From Lacticaseibacillus jixianensis (GTDB lineage: Bacteria; Bacillota; Bacilli; Lactobacillales; Lactobacillaceae), in NCBI RefSeq assembly GCF_003946485.1, contig NZ_RHOJ01000017.1, forward strand, positions 1 through 45,795: 45,795 nucleotides of DNA, read 5' to 3'. Below, one piece after another: positions 24,206-34,201 of this stretch. A program made the translations under genes and the position numbers. The notes beneath the pieces are model-generated. The model saw only the letters and a program-made list of their open reading frames with translations, made no database searches and had not been told where the DNA came from. Each line of letters opens with the position of its first letter. Positions within the stretch are counted from its first letter, which is position 1.

Positions 24206-25318
24206 CTAACCGGCGGCCGGGGCCAGGGCCGCCTGCGCTTCGGCCACTACCGTCAGCAGCCGCTCGATGTCCGCCAGCTGCACCGCGCCGATGTTGCCGA
24301 TCCGAAAGCTCGGGATCCGCGCCACCTTGCCCGGGTAGATCACGAACCTGTGAGCCTTGGTGAAGGCGTAGAACGCGGCGAAGTCAAAGTCCGGCGTCGG
24401 GTACTTGAAGCTGGTGATGATCGGCGACTGGGCCGCTGGGGCCACGATCAGCTCAAAGCCAAGGGCCTGCATCCCCGCGGCTAGGCGGTGCTGGTTGGCC
24501 GCGTAGCGCTGGTTGCGGGCGCGCACGTCGCCTTCTGCCTGCAGCTCCTTCATCGCCTGCGCGGCGGCCAGCACCACGTGGGTCGGCGAGGTGAAGCGCC
24601 ACTTGCCGGCGTGGGCCTCCATCGTCGCCAGCTGGTCGTACAGGTCCAGCGCGAGGCTGCGCGCGTTTCCGGCGGTCTGCGCGATCACCGCACGACGGGC
24701 AATCACAAAGCCGAAGCCGGGCACGCCCTGCAGGCACTTGTTGGCACTTGAGATCAGGTAATCGATCCCCAGCGCTGCCGTCGGAATCGGCACGCCGGCA
24801 AAGCTCGACATCGCGTCGACGATCGTGATCAGCCCGCGCGCGTGCAGCGCGGGAATGATGGCCTCGATGGGATTCAGCACCCCGGTCGTGGTTTCGCAGT
24901 GCACGATGGCAAAATGGGTCACGTCCGGGTGCCGCGTCAGCGTCGCCTCGATCAGCGGCAGCGCGAACGGCTTCGTCTCATCGATTTCCACCACCACGTG
25001 CGGCACGGCCAGGTAATCGGCGATCTCGGCCATCCGCCGCCCGTACGCGCCGTTCACCGCGATCATCAGCTTAGCACCGGTGCGGGGCAGGGCGGTTTGA
25101 ATGGTCGCCTCGACCGCGTAGCTGCCCGACCCTTGCAGCAGAACGGCAGCGTAATCGTGGCAATCGGCCTGCGCCAGGGTCACCAGGTCCGCCCGCAGCT
25201 GCTGGGTGATCTGGTTGTAGTCGGCGTCCCAAGTCGACACGTCGCGGTCCATCGCGGCGCGCACGGTGTCGCTGGTGGTCAGCGGTCCCGGCGTCAACAG
25301 TAGGTATGGCTGGGTCAT
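24206..25318 (-). CDS. phnW: 2-aminoethylphosphonate:pyruvate aminotransferase
   Basis: The 370-residue PLP enzyme converts 2-aminoethylphosphonate plus pyruvate to phosphonoacetaldehyde plus alanine. The ATG at 25318 has GGAGGTGACCG upstream. Class V features are clear: LLLTPGPLTTSDTVRAAM, GSGSYAVEATIQT (phosphate-binding), IVDAMSSFAG with Asp168, and the PLP lysine Lys194 in SSANKCLQG, the same number as in the Salmonella enzyme. The C-terminal FRIGNIGAVQ supplies the substrate arginine. Its start overlaps phnX by four bases, so the two pathway steps are made together. It is the last gene of the phn operon. Confidence 0.96.
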   Translation of the reverse strand: MTQPYLLLTPGPLTTSDTVRAAMDRDVSTWDADYNQITQQLRADLVTLAQADCHDYAAVLLQGSGSYAVEATIQTALPRTGAKLMIAVNGAYGRRMAEIADYLAVPHVVVEIDETKPFALPLIEATLTRHPDVTHFAIVHCETTTGVLNPIEAIIPALHARGLITIVDAMSSFAGVPIPTAALGIDYLISSANKCLQGVPGFGFVIARRAVIAQTAGNARSLALDLYDQLATMEAHAGKWRFTSPTHVVLAAAQAMKELQAEGDVRARNQRYAANQHRLAAGMQALGFELIVAPAAQSPIITSFKYPTPDFDFAAFYAFTKAHRFVIYPGKVARIPSFRIGNIGAVQLADIERLLTVVAEAQAALAPAAG

Positions 25319-26106
25319 TCGGTCACCTCCACGGCGGCTTCGCTTTGCATCAATTTCATGAGGTCCCGCGCGTTGTCAACGATCAGGTCCGCGCCGGCCG
25401 CCGCGTACTGGCGGCGGGCCGCCAGCCTGAGCGCTTGCCGCTCGGCGGTCGGCAGGGCCGCCCACTGATCCTGGCCCAGGGCCAGCAGGTTGGCGCCTTC
25501 GATCACCCCGACGGCATTGGCGCCGGCCGCCTGGGCCGCGCGAATGTCGTTCAGGGTGTCGCCGACGATAATGGTGCGGGCCGGGTCGTGAACGTTCAAC
25601 CGGCCCATCGCCAGCCGGTTCATCGCCGGGTCCGGGCGGCCAATGCCGGTGTCCGCCGCCGTGATGTTGACCTGCGGGTGGTACCCCTGAGCGGCGACCA
25701 GCGGCAGCAGGGCCGCGATCATGTCCGCGTCGTACCCGCTGGTCGTGCCGTACGCGATGTTGTTGGCCTCCAGGTACGCGATCAGGTCGCGCACGCCGGG
25801 CTTAAGTGCCGCGCGGGTGGGCAGGACCGCCAGCAGGTTGCGCTTGAACGCGGCAAAAATGCTCACCGCCAGGTCGTCAACGCTGGTTTGGTTCAAGCGG
25901 CCGGCCAGGGTCGTGCGCACCCGCTCGTCTTTGAGCAGCTGGTGAATGTGGGCCATTTTGTCCATGCCCATGTCGCGGCGAATGGTCGCCTCCGCCAGAT
26001 CGACGCCAAAGCTGGCGAAGGTCTGCTGAAACGCCAGCAGCGGCGCGCGGCTGCCGTAGTCGATGGTCGTGCCGGCCCAGTCAAAAATAACGGCCTCAAT
26101 TGCCAT
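25315..26106 (-). CDS. phnX: Phosphonoacetaldehyde hydrolase (phosphonatase)
   Basis: I choose ATG 26106 after AAGGAGGACTTT (263 residues). This HAD enzyme splits phosphonoacetaldehyde into acetaldehyde and phosphate. Residues 7-16 (IFDWAGTTID) hold the nucleophile Asp9; the DWAGT form is specific to phosphonatases. Lys50 in RRDMGMDK forms the Schiff base with the substrate, as Lys53 does in Bacillus cereus. GRPDPAMNRLAMGRLNV and TIIVGDTLNDIRAAQAAG complete the HAD motifs III and IV. It gives the cell phosphate and an acetaldehyde that can act as an electron acceptor. Confidence 0.96.
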   Translation of the reverse strand: MAIEAVIFDWAGTTIDYGSRAPLLAFQQTFASFGVDLAEATIRRDMGMDKMAHIHQLLKDERVRTTLAGRLNQTSVDDLAVSIFAAFKRNLLAVLPTRAALKPGVRDLIAYLEANNIAYGTTSGYDADMIAALLPLVAAQGYHPQVNITAADTGIGRPDPAMNRLAMGRLNVHDPARTIIVGDTLNDIRAAQAAGANAVGVIEGANLLALGQDQWAALPTAERQALRLAARRQYAAAGADLIVDNARDLMKLMQSEAAVEVTE

Positions 26107-26148
26107 AAAGTCCTCCTTGGGTGGGCCAATCAGGCCTTGGCCCACCGA

Positions 26149-27000
26149 TCAATTACCGGTCAACAGTGATTTGCGCATGCGCACCGCGATCATTTCCAGC
26201 CCGGCGGCAAACACCAGGATCATCAGCACGATCAGGCCGACTTCCTGGAAGTCGAAGTAAAAGGCGCTGGCCATGAACAGGTAGTACCCGATCCCGCCGG
26301 TGCCGGCCGCGGCGCCGACCGCCACCGCGTTGGCGAAGTTGATTTCAAAGCGGATGAAGGTCCAGGCGAGCAGGCGCTGGCGCACCAGCGGCCACACGGC
26401 GTGGCGCACGGTCAGCCAAAAGCCCGCCCCGCTGGCGCGCAAGGCGTCCAGTTTCTCCTTGGGGACCTCCTCGATGGCCTCCGCGAAGGCCTTGGTCAGG
26501 TAGGCGACGGAGTGAAAGCTCAGCCCCACCACCGCCGCCTCGGTGCCCAGGCCGATCACCGTGGCGTAGACCAGCACCCACAGGATCGTCGGCACCGCGC
26601 GAATCAGCGCCATCACGCTGCGCATCACATCGCCCAGCGAGCGCGGCGCGAGGTTGCGCGCCGTGATCAGGGCCAAGAAGAAGGCCAGGCCCGCGCCGAT
26701 CAGCGTGGTGAGCAGCGCCAGGGCGACCGTGAGCAGCAGCGCCTGACTCAGCTGGGCGAAGGTCTCCTGCCCGAGGTGAGGCTGAAGGAACATCAGCCTT
26801 AGATTACGCAGAAAAGTCAGACTGGCCGCGCCTAAATCGACCCCGTGCGGCGCCAGCGTGGTCAGTGTGTAGCCGGTGATCGCCACCAGCGCCAGAAGCA
26901 AGGCGCGGGCGGGCCGCTTGGCGCGCAGGCGCGGCCGCGGCGTGGGCGTCAGCTTGGCCGGCTGCAGGGAGTCTGCAGTTAATTCAGGATTGGAGATCAT
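26149..27000 (-). CDS. phnE: Phosphonate ABC transporter permease (second PhnE)
   Basis: The 283-residue protein overlaps the upstream permease by four bases (ATGA). The first 40 residues are basic and Pro-rich, then come about five to six helices (LLALVAITGYTLTTLAP, LLLTVALALLTTLIGAGLAFFLALITARNL, VGLIVLMILVFAAGLEMIAV). The PhnE permease loop is present: RAVPTILWVLVYATVIGLGTEAAVVGLSFHSVAYLTKAFAEAIEEVPKEKLDALRASGAG, the EAA-type ATPase contact. It should pair with the other PhnE as a heterodimer. Confidence 0.93.
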   Translation of the reverse strand: MISNPELTADSLQPAKLTPTPRPRLRAKRPARALLLALVAITGYTLTTLAPHGVDLGAASLTFLRNLRLMFLQPHLGQETFAQLSQALLLTVALALLTTLIGAGLAFFLALITARNLAPRSLGDVMRSVMALIRAVPTILWVLVYATVIGLGTEAAVVGLSFHSVAYLTKAFAEAIEEVPKEKLDALRASGAGFWLTVRHAVWPLVRQRLLAWTFIRFEINFANAVAVGAAAGTGGIGYYLFMASAFYFDFQEVGLIVLMILVFAAGLEMIAVRMRKSLLTGN

Positions 27001-27794
27001 GCGTTCAGCACCTGCCTTAGTTTATTGGAAGTCAGTTCAATGCCGATGGTGACAGCAATGATCGCCAGCACCACCAGCCCGGCGGAGGCGTACCGAAAGC
27101 CCTTGAAGTACAGGTCGAAAATAAACCCGATGCCCGTCCCCGTCAGCATTCCGACCAGCGTGGCGTCGCGGATGTTGTTTTCGATCATGTACAGCAGCCA
27201 CGACAGCATCGGCGCCGCCACGGCGGGCAGGACGCCCTGAAAAATCACCTGCCAGTACGTCGCGCCGGTCGCCGTCAGGGCCTCGATCGGCCCCGGGCCC
27301 ACCTCGTCCAGCGTTTCAATGAACGCACGGGTCAGCTGGCCGATCGTCATGAGCAGTAGCGCCAGAAAACCGGTGAAGTCGTTTTGCTTAAAGGAGAACA
27401 GCAAGATGAGCGCCCAGGCGACAAACGGCACGTTGCGCATCAGTGAGGCAAACAGCCGCACGAGGCCGCGCACCGCCTTCAAGTGCGAGGTCGGCAGCGC
27501 GCCGGCCAGCCCGAGCACCAGCGCCACGCCGCCGGCCACCGTGGTCGCGGCAATCGCCACCAGGACCGTGCGCCACAGCTGGTAAAGAATCTCTGGCAGA
27601 TCCGCCAGGGCCGCCGCGTTGGGGGCAAAGTGTGCCCCGAGCCACGCCCATCCGGCCACCACGCCGAACAGCGCTTGGTGCACGTTGACGCGCAGAACAA
27701 CCTGGCTGGCCAGCACCAGGGCCACCACCCCCAGCAGGCTCCCCCAGCGCACGCGCCGCTGGTGGTGCAGCATCACCGAGACAGCATTAGGCAA
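26997..27794 (-). CDS. phnE: Phosphonate ABC transporter permease (first PhnE)
   Basis: The start is TTG 27794 with GGAGG nine bases upstream; ATG at 27773 is an alternative. The 265-residue protein has about six helices (LLGVVALVLASQVVLRV, TVLVAIAATTVAGGVALVLGLAG, FVAWALILLFSF, FLALLLMTIGQL, GLVVLAIIAVTIGIEL) and the EAA loop FIETLDEVGPGPIEALTATGATYWQVIFQGVLP. It overlaps phnC by eight bases. Together with the other PhnE it forms the membrane channel for phosphonates. Confidence 0.92.
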   Translation of the reverse strand: MPNAVSVMLHHQRRVRWGSLLGVVALVLASQVVLRVNVHQALFGVVAGWAWLGAHFAPNAAALADLPEILYQLWRTVLVAIAATTVAGGVALVLGLAGALPTSHLKAVRGLVRLFASLMRNVPFVAWALILLFSFKQNDFTGFLALLLMTIGQLTRAFIETLDEVGPGPIEALTATGATYWQVIFQGVLPAVAAPMLSWLLYMIENNIRDATLVGMLTGTGIGFIFDLYFKGFRYASAGLVVLAIIAVTIGIELTSNKLRQVLNA

Positions 27795-28539
27795 GGGCCG
27801 TCGCCTCCTTCTCGTAGATCGCCGCCGCAGCCAGCTCGGTCAGCGCCGCGGCGTTATCGTCAAACACGATCCGGCCGGCGTTGACGCCGACGATGTGGTC
27901 GGCAAACTCGCGGGCGATGCCGACCTGGTGCAGGTTCATCACCACGATCAGGTTGCGGGCCTTGGCCAGGTCGGCAATGATAGTCATCACCGTGCGGGTC
28001 GACTGCGGATCCAGCGAGGCGATCGGCTCGTCGCAAAGCAGCACCTTGGGGTCTTGCATCAAGGCGCGGGCGATGCCAACGCGCTGCTTTTGCCCGCCGG
28101 ACAGGTCGCGGGTCTTCTGGGCGGCGTACGCGCGCAGCCCCACCTCGTCCAGCAGCGCCAACGCGTGGCTCGTCTCGGCCTTGGTGTACAGCCCGAGCAC
28201 GCCGGGCAGCAGGCGCTTTTGCCCCAGGCAGCCCTGCAGCACGTTTTCCAGCGCACTCAGCGGTTCGATCAGGTTGTAGTCCTGAAAAATCATCCCGATC
28301 TGCCGACGGGCCTGCCGCAGCGCTTGGGCGTCGGCCCCGCGCAGCTCTTGATCGCCCAGCGTCACCGTCCCCTGCTCCGGCGTGATCAGCCGGTTCAAGG
28401 AGCGCAGCAGGGTCGTCTTGCCGGCCCCCGACGGCCCGATGACCGCCGTCACGGTGCCGGGCGCGGCGGTGAAGCTGACGTCCTGCAGGCCCTTTTTCCC
28501 GTTCGGGTAGGTCTTGGTTAAATGACGGACGCTCAGCAT
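27787..28539 (-). CDS. phnC: Phosphonate ABC transporter ATP-binding protein
   Basis: The 250-residue ATPase begins MLSVRHLTKTYPNGKKGLQDVSFTA, typical of PhnC. It has Walker A GPSGAGKTT, Q-loop MIFQDYNLI, signature LSGGQKQR, Walker B VLLCDEPIASLD and His switch MNLHQ, where PhnC proteins commonly show N-L-H instead of THD. The start lies one base after the phnD stop. It energises the two PhnE permeases. Confidence 0.95.
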   Translation of the reverse strand: MLSVRHLTKTYPNGKKGLQDVSFTAAPGTVTAVIGPSGAGKTTLLRSLNRLITPEQGTVTLGDQELRGADAQALRQARRQIGMIFQDYNLIEPLSALENVLQGCLGQKRLLPGVLGLYTKAETSHALALLDEVGLRAYAAQKTRDLSGGQKQRVGIARALMQDPKVLLCDEPIASLDPQSTRTVMTIIADLAKARNLIVVMNLHQVGIAREFADHIVGVNAGRIVFDDNAAALTELAAAAIYEKEATALA

Positions 28540-28540
28540 C

Positions 28541-29575
28541 TTACTTCCCCACCAGCTCGTGAGTCGGCTTGTACCACGCGTCGTTGACCTCCAGCAGCTT
28601 GGTCTGGTCGGTGGCCTTTGGGATCAGCATGGCCTTCTTGGCGCCAGGCTTGGAGAAAATGCGGTCATCCGCGCCGAACTTCTTGGACAGCAGCATCTGC
28701 TTGATCGCCTTCTGCGTCTTCTTGTCCAGGGCCTGGGTGTTCAGCACCCACGGCTCGCGCTGCACCGGCAGCACATCAATCGCCACGACCGCCTTGCCCG
28801 CCATGCCGGTGAACGGTTCCGGCGCGTTTTTCTTCACGGTGAACACGGCGCCTGGGGTGTCGTAATCGCCGTGGGTCACGTCGAGGTACGGACGCAGGTC
28901 GGTGTCGTCAAACGCGGCCGCGGCCACGTCGCCCTTGAAGACGTTTAGCGCGGAGCCCTGGTGCGAGCCGCCGTACAGCACCTTTTGGAAAAAGTCGCCG
29001 CTTTTTTCCAAAGAATGCGTGTCCTTCAGCTTGAAGTGGCGCATCAAGGCGGCCGTCGGGACCACGAAGCCCGAAGTCGAGGTGTTGGACACGAAGCTGA
29101 AGCTCTGCCCCTTCAGCTTGGTCAGGCTGTACTTATCGCCCACCTTGTACTGGTCCGCCTTGGCGGCCGGGACCATGATGTACGAGCGGTAGGACGCGCC
29201 CTTGAGCGTGCCGTCCGGACCGGACATGGTCGCGATCGGCAGCACCTTATTGTTGAGGGCGTGGGCGTTGATGTAGCCGGCCGGGCCCATGTTCGCGATC
29301 TGCGCCTTGCCCGAGGCCAGCGCCTGGATCGCCACGTTATAGTCGGTGGTCGTCTGCAAGCGTACGGGCCGGCCAGTCGCTTTCTCCAGCTGCTCCTTCA
29401 GCGCCGCGCGGGAGCCTTCAAACGACTTGGCGGACTCGTTCGGGTAAAACACCATGGTCAGCGGCTTCTTCTGGGCGTCCGCTTTGGTGTTCTTCGCGCC
29501 GCAGCCGGTCAGGCCGGCAAGGGTCAACGCGCTCAGGGCGCTGGCGGCAAGTACCAGTTTCAGGGATTGCTTCAT
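28541..29575 (-). CDS. phnD: Phosphonate-binding lipoprotein
   Basis: I choose ATG 29575 after AAAGGATG (344 residues); the frame to 29641 has no binding site. The signal peptide ends in lipobox LTGC (MKQSLKLVLAASALSALTLAGLTGCG), so it is membrane-anchored. PhnD-type binding folds follow: LTMVFYPNESAKSFEGSRAALKEQLEKATGRPVRLQTTTDYNVAIQALASGKAQIANMGPAGYINA and FSFVSNTSTSGFVVPTAALM. It captures phosphonates and delivers them to PhnEE/PhnC. It is the first gene of the six-gene operon. Confidence 0.95.
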   Translation of the reverse strand: MKQSLKLVLAASALSALTLAGLTGCGAKNTKADAQKKPLTMVFYPNESAKSFEGSRAALKEQLEKATGRPVRLQTTTDYNVAIQALASGKAQIANMGPAGYINAHALNNKVLPIATMSGPDGTLKGASYRSYIMVPAAKADQYKVGDKYSLTKLKGQSFSFVSNTSTSGFVVPTAALMRHFKLKDTHSLEKSGDFFQKVLYGGSHQGSALNVFKGDVAAAAFDDTDLRPYLDVTHGDYDTPGAVFTVKKNAPEPFTGMAGKAVVAIDVLPVQREPWVLNTQALDKKTQKAIKQMLLSKKFGADDRIFSKPGAKKAMLIPKATDQTKLLEVNDAWYKPTHELVGK

Positions 29576-29688
29576 GTGAGGATCATCCTTTGTTGTCAGT
29601 ATTTTTGGCACATCCTCACCATACCGGCCGCGTGTAAACATTCACGCCGCTTCGCGTATGGGTTACGTCAAAATCCTGAAGCCAACGT

Positions 29689-29719
29689 AAAAAAACAAAC
29701 CCAGGTTATGAATGCCTGG
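29689..29719 (-). terminator. Rho-independent terminator of the GNAT gene
   Basis: On the minus strand CCAGG and CCTGG form a short stem (29701-29705/29715-29719) followed by GTTTGTTTTTTT. It separates the GNAT gene from the phn operon. In the rest of 29576-29905 I see a weak phn promoter (TTGGCT with CATACG, spacing 19), an ATGGCTG/CAGCCAT dyad and the S4 module. Confidence 0.6.
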
Positions 29720-29800
29720 CTGGCGGGCCACCCTACCATTTTGCCGTGATGGCTGCGCCGCTCAAAGCTCCTGCCACCAACCCGGTCGCCATCAGCCATG

Positions 29801-29870
29801 ACAGCAAAAAAGGGGCGCCTGACCAGACGTCCCCGCAGAAGCGATGCTTAAATTGTGGTGGTTAAATGCC
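29801..29870 (+). ncRNA. Small-RNA-like module, partial copy S4
   Basis: The segment has the A-run, a hairpin GGGG(CG)/(CG)CCCC at 29812-29834, the invariant CGCAGA (29834-29839) and GGTGGTTAAATG, matching the order of S1-S3. No clear second hairpin or T-tailed terminator follows, so this copy may be decayed. It lies just beyond the 3' end of the GNAT gene on the opposite strand. Confidence 0.35.
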
Positions 29871-29905
29871 AACCCGCACGGTCAAGCAGTGGCGCTTTCA
29901 CGCCG

Positions 29906-30403
29906 CTAGATGTCCTTGATGTACCACGTGTCACAGCCGTCGTGCGGGTCGTCTGCCAGCGCGTGGGGCAGGCGCGTAAAGCCTTGCGCCTGGTACAGCT
30001 TGTTGGCGATCGGCAGCTTGGTGTCGGTCACCACGTACAGCCGGTGGTAGCCAAACGCCTGCGCGGCCGCAATACTTTGCGCCAGCAGCCGCTTGGACAG
30101 GCCCTGGCCGCGAGCGGCCGGTGTCAGGTACAGTTTTTGCAGCTCGCAGATGTCGGCAAAGTCCGCCACCGGGCCGATCCCGCAGCCGCCGAGCACCCGA
30201 TCATCGTCATCGTCCGCCACCGCGACGAAATACCGTCCGCCCGCGGTGCGCGCGTAGTACTCAGCCAGCTCGCCGATCTGCGGGTCATAATACGCGGTCC
30301 CCGGCAGCGCGAGGTCCGCCTCCTCAAGGCAGAACTTCAGGATTGCCTTCATCTGGGCATCGTCTTTGGGCTGAATCTCACGAATCTTTGGCATAACGGT
30401 CAT
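29906..30403 (-). CDS. GNAT family N-acetyltransferase
   Basis: The 165-residue protein starts MTVMPKIREIQPKDDAQMKAIL; either ATG 30403 or 30394 may be used, as no strong binding site distinguishes them. The fold has the GNAT core: VADDDDDRVLGGCGIGPVADFADICELQKLYLTPAARGQGLSKRLLAQSIAAAQAFG, with acetyl-CoA loop ARGQGLSKRLL, then YVVTDTKLPIANKLYQAQGFTRL near the end. The acceptor substrate is unknown. It stands alone between the phn operon and the S2 module. Confidence 0.88.
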   Translation of the reverse strand: MTVMPKIREIQPKDDAQMKAILKFCLEEADLALPGTAYYDPQIGELAEYYARTAGGRYFVAVADDDDDRVLGGCGIGPVADFADICELQKLYLTPAARGQGLSKRLLAQSIAAAQAFGYHRLYVVTDTKLPIANKLYQAQGFTRLPHALADDPHDGCDTWYIKDI

Positions 30404-30496
30404 CTCACATTTCAGAATGCTACCAGTCTAGCACAGATCGCCGCGAGCTGGGCGTGTGATCAACGATTGGTGGTTTCCCAGCCCTGGCGGAGATGA

Positions 30497-30628
30497 TATC
30501 ATAGAAACAGCAAAAAGGGCCGTCCTGCCAGACGTCCCCCGCAGAATTGTTCGCACGATGGCTTTTAACGCAAACTTTACGCCGCGTCTCCCGTCAAGGT
30601 TCAGCGGCGTATTTGTTTGCTATTTTTT
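30497..30628 (+). ncRNA. Small-RNA-like module, copy S2, with terminator
   Basis: After a TATCAT box (30497-30502): hairpin 1, GG..CGTC (30517-30524)/GACG..CC (30531-30538); CGCAGA (30540-30545); hairpin 2, ATTGT (30546-30550)/ACGAT (30555-30559); GGCTTTTAAC; and a terminator stem GCAAAC and TACGCCGC (30570-30585) with GCGGCGTA and GTTTGC (30604-30620), followed by TATTTTTT. The stems differ from S1 and S3 in sequence but not in order. It occupies the gene-free interval 30404-30719. Confidence 0.55.
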
Positions 30629-30669
30629 CGGCCGCGACCGAACTCCAACCGCAAAGCGTGTGGCCACGC

Positions 30670-30706
30670 AAAAATGCCCTGCTCACCACGCACGTGAGCA
30701 GGGCAT
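30670..30706 (-). terminator. Rho-independent terminator of the second GH1 gene
   Basis: ATGCCCTGCTCAC pairs with GTGAGCAGGGCAT and on the minus strand is followed by TTTTTG, 14 bases after the stop. Confidence 0.9.
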
Positions 30707-30719
30707 TACTTTATTCAGC

Positions 30720-32195
<1,476 letters not shown>

Positions 32196-32229
32196 TTACC
32201 TATTCAGCGTAAACCACCAAGGAAAAATG

Positions 32230-32243
32230 GTAAACCGCTTTCG
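32230..32243 (-). promoter_or_regulatory. cre-like site upstream of the second GH1 gene
   Basis: On the minus strand CGAAAGCGGTTTAC keeps the central GAAAGCGGTTT of the catabolite-responsive element, with mismatches at the first base and the last two. It would place this beta-glucosidase under CcpA control. Confidence 0.4.
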
Positions 32244-32260
32244 CTGAAAAGCCGCGCCGC

Positions 32261-32292
32261 AAAAACCGTCCTCCCCCAACGGGCAGAACGGT
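32261..32292 (-). terminator. Rho-independent terminator of the exporter operon
   Basis: On the minus strand ACCGT and ACGGT form the outer stem, with CCC/GGG pairs inside, followed by TTTTTG, about 10 bases after the ABC stop. Confidence 0.7.
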
Positions 32293-32302
32293 CTGGAAAA
32301 AC

Positions 32303-34201
32303 TTATTGAACGACCGGGGCGGCGCTTTGCAGCCCCTTTTGACGTTCTTCCTTGATCTTGGCGTCCGTGTAGTACTGGGCCTGGGCGTTGAACAGCTGGC
32401 GATACCGCCCGGCCTGCTTCATGAGCGTCTCGTGATTGCCGTCCTGCACGATCCGGCCCTGATCAAACACCACGATGCGCTGCGAAAAGCGGGTCGAGCT
32501 CATGCGGTGCGAAATGTAGATGGCGGTTTTGTCGCCCACCAGCGCGTCGAAGCGCTGATAGATCTCGTACTCGGAAATGGGATCCAAGGCGGCGGTCGGC
32601 TCGTCCAGGATCATGATCGGCGCGTCTTTGTACCAAGCCCGCGCGATCGCGATTTTCTGCGCTTCCCCGCCGGAAATGTCGATGCCGTCGTCAAACAGGC
32701 TCTTGGTGATCGGTGTGGCCAGGCCCTTCGGCATGGCCTTGACGCGCGCGGTGATGTCCGCCACGTCCAGCGCCTGCCAGACGCGGGCCTCATCCACCTG
32801 GGTCGAAGCGGCGACGTTTTCCCCGATCGAATAGGCAAACAGCCGGAAGTCTTGGAACACGACGCCGAGCAGGCTCTGGTACTCGGCCAGGTCGTATTTT
32901 TGAATGTCGATGTCGTTGAGGGTGATCTCGCCTTCGGTCGGCGTAAACAGCCGGCACAGGAGCTTGACCAGCGTCGTTTTGCCCGAGCCGTTCTTGCCGA
33001 CGATCGCCAGGCGCTCGCCGATGTGCAGCGTCAGGTTGATGTGGCGCAGCGCCCACTCGTCGCTGTCCGGATACTTGAACGAGACATCGTGAAACGCGAT
33101 GGCAAAGTCGTTATCCGTGCGTTTCTCCACCGGCAGGGTGCCGCCGGTGTGCGACGTCGGCATCTTGAGCAGCGTCACGTAGTACTGCAGGTAATTGACC
33201 TCGTTCACCGCGTAGCCGAGCCCGCCGATGAAGCCATCAAACGCGAGCATGAACTGCTGCAGGTAACCCACCGCGATCAGCACGGTCCCAACAGCAAGGC
33301 CGCCGGCGTACGCCTGGAGCCCCACGAGGACGAACAAGCCGCCGACTGCCAGCTGAATCACCCCGCTGGGCACCGCCGTTGCGCCGAACATCCCCATCAT
33401 GCCGTGCCAGGTGGCCTGGTTGCCCGCATCCAAGGCCTGCTCCTCGGCGCGGGACATCATGCCGCTGGCGTCGTAAAGCCGGGTCAGCTCACCATTTTTA
33501 AAATTCTCCGCAAAATCGTTGTAGTACTGCCACGAGACGTTGTGCGCGACGACCTTCTGGATCATCTCGCGCTGCTTCACGCTTCCGCGCCGCATGCCCC
33601 AAACGCTCAGCAGCAGCGGCAGCGCTAGCACCGCCAAAATGACCACCAGGTACCACGGCGTGTTGAACAGCCAGGCGAATTTGCTTTCGGCCACGTGCCC
33701 GCGCAGCAGCGTGACCAGAATCCCAATGGCGAACCCGGCGGCGATCAGCAGGTTGAATACCTGATAGAACCCGGTTTGCACCAGCGCGCCCAGATCCCCG
33801 GAAAAGCTGGCGCCGCGGCGGGCCGTGTCGTAGGCGGCGCGCAGGTCCTTGGACTCGAAGTCCTGGTAGTCCAGCCGCACCAGCTTCTCGGCCGTCAGCG
33901 CCGCCAGCCGCTGCCCCAGCAGTTGGTGATGATCGGCCTGAAGCTTCTCCACCACCCGCTGCAGCACCGTCAGCCCCAGCCGCACCGCCAAAAAGACGAG
34001 GAGCAGCGTCACGATTTGCGCCGGACGCGCGCGGCGCTGCAGCAGGATCAACAGCACCCCCAGAAACCCGGTGTTCAGGTACGGCAGAATCCCGACCAGC
34101 AGCACATAGCAGAACTGCACCGGCAGCATCCCTGCGTCGACCTGGTGAATCAGCCACACAATTCCGCGCAGCTTAGTCCAAAACGACTTGTTCTGATCCA
34201 T
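32303..34201 (-). CDS. ABC exporter half-subunit (TMD-NBD), second of a pair
   Basis: The 632-residue protein starts at ATG 34201 with AAGGAGGTG upstream, overlapping the partner gene by 29 bases. About six helices occupy residues 20-310. The ATPase domain has Walker A GKNGSGKTT, Q-loop VVFQDFRLF, signature ISGGEAQK, Walker B IMILDEPTAALD and His switch ISHR. With its partner it should form a heterodimeric exporter. Control by the upstream LytTR/GHKL pair suggests a peptide, lantibiotic or cell-envelope substrate; no peptidase C39 domain is present. Confidence 0.93.
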   Translation of the reverse strand: MDQNKSFWTKLRGIVWLIHQVDAGMLPVQFCYVLLVGILPYLNTGFLGVLLILLQRRARPAQIVTLLLVFLAVRLGLTVLQRVVEKLQADHHQLLGQRLAALTAEKLVRLDYQDFESKDLRAAYDTARRGASFSGDLGALVQTGFYQVFNLLIAAGFAIGILVTLLRGHVAESKFAWLFNTPWYLVVILAVLALPLLLSVWGMRRGSVKQREMIQKVVAHNVSWQYYNDFAENFKNGELTRLYDASGMMSRAEEQALDAGNQATWHGMMGMFGATAVPSGVIQLAVGGLFVLVGLQAYAGGLAVGTVLIAVGYLQQFMLAFDGFIGGLGYAVNEVNYLQYYVTLLKMPTSHTGGTLPVEKRTDNDFAIAFHDVSFKYPDSDEWALRHINLTLHIGERLAIVGKNGSGKTTLVKLLCRLFTPTEGEITLNDIDIQKYDLAEYQSLLGVVFQDFRLFAYSIGENVAASTQVDEARVWQALDVADITARVKAMPKGLATPITKSLFDDGIDISGGEAQKIAIARAWYKDAPIMILDEPTAALDPISEYEIYQRFDALVGDKTAIYISHRMSSTRFSQRIVVFDQGRIVQDGNHETLMKQAGRYRQLFNAQAQYYTDAKIKEERQKGLQSAAPVVQ

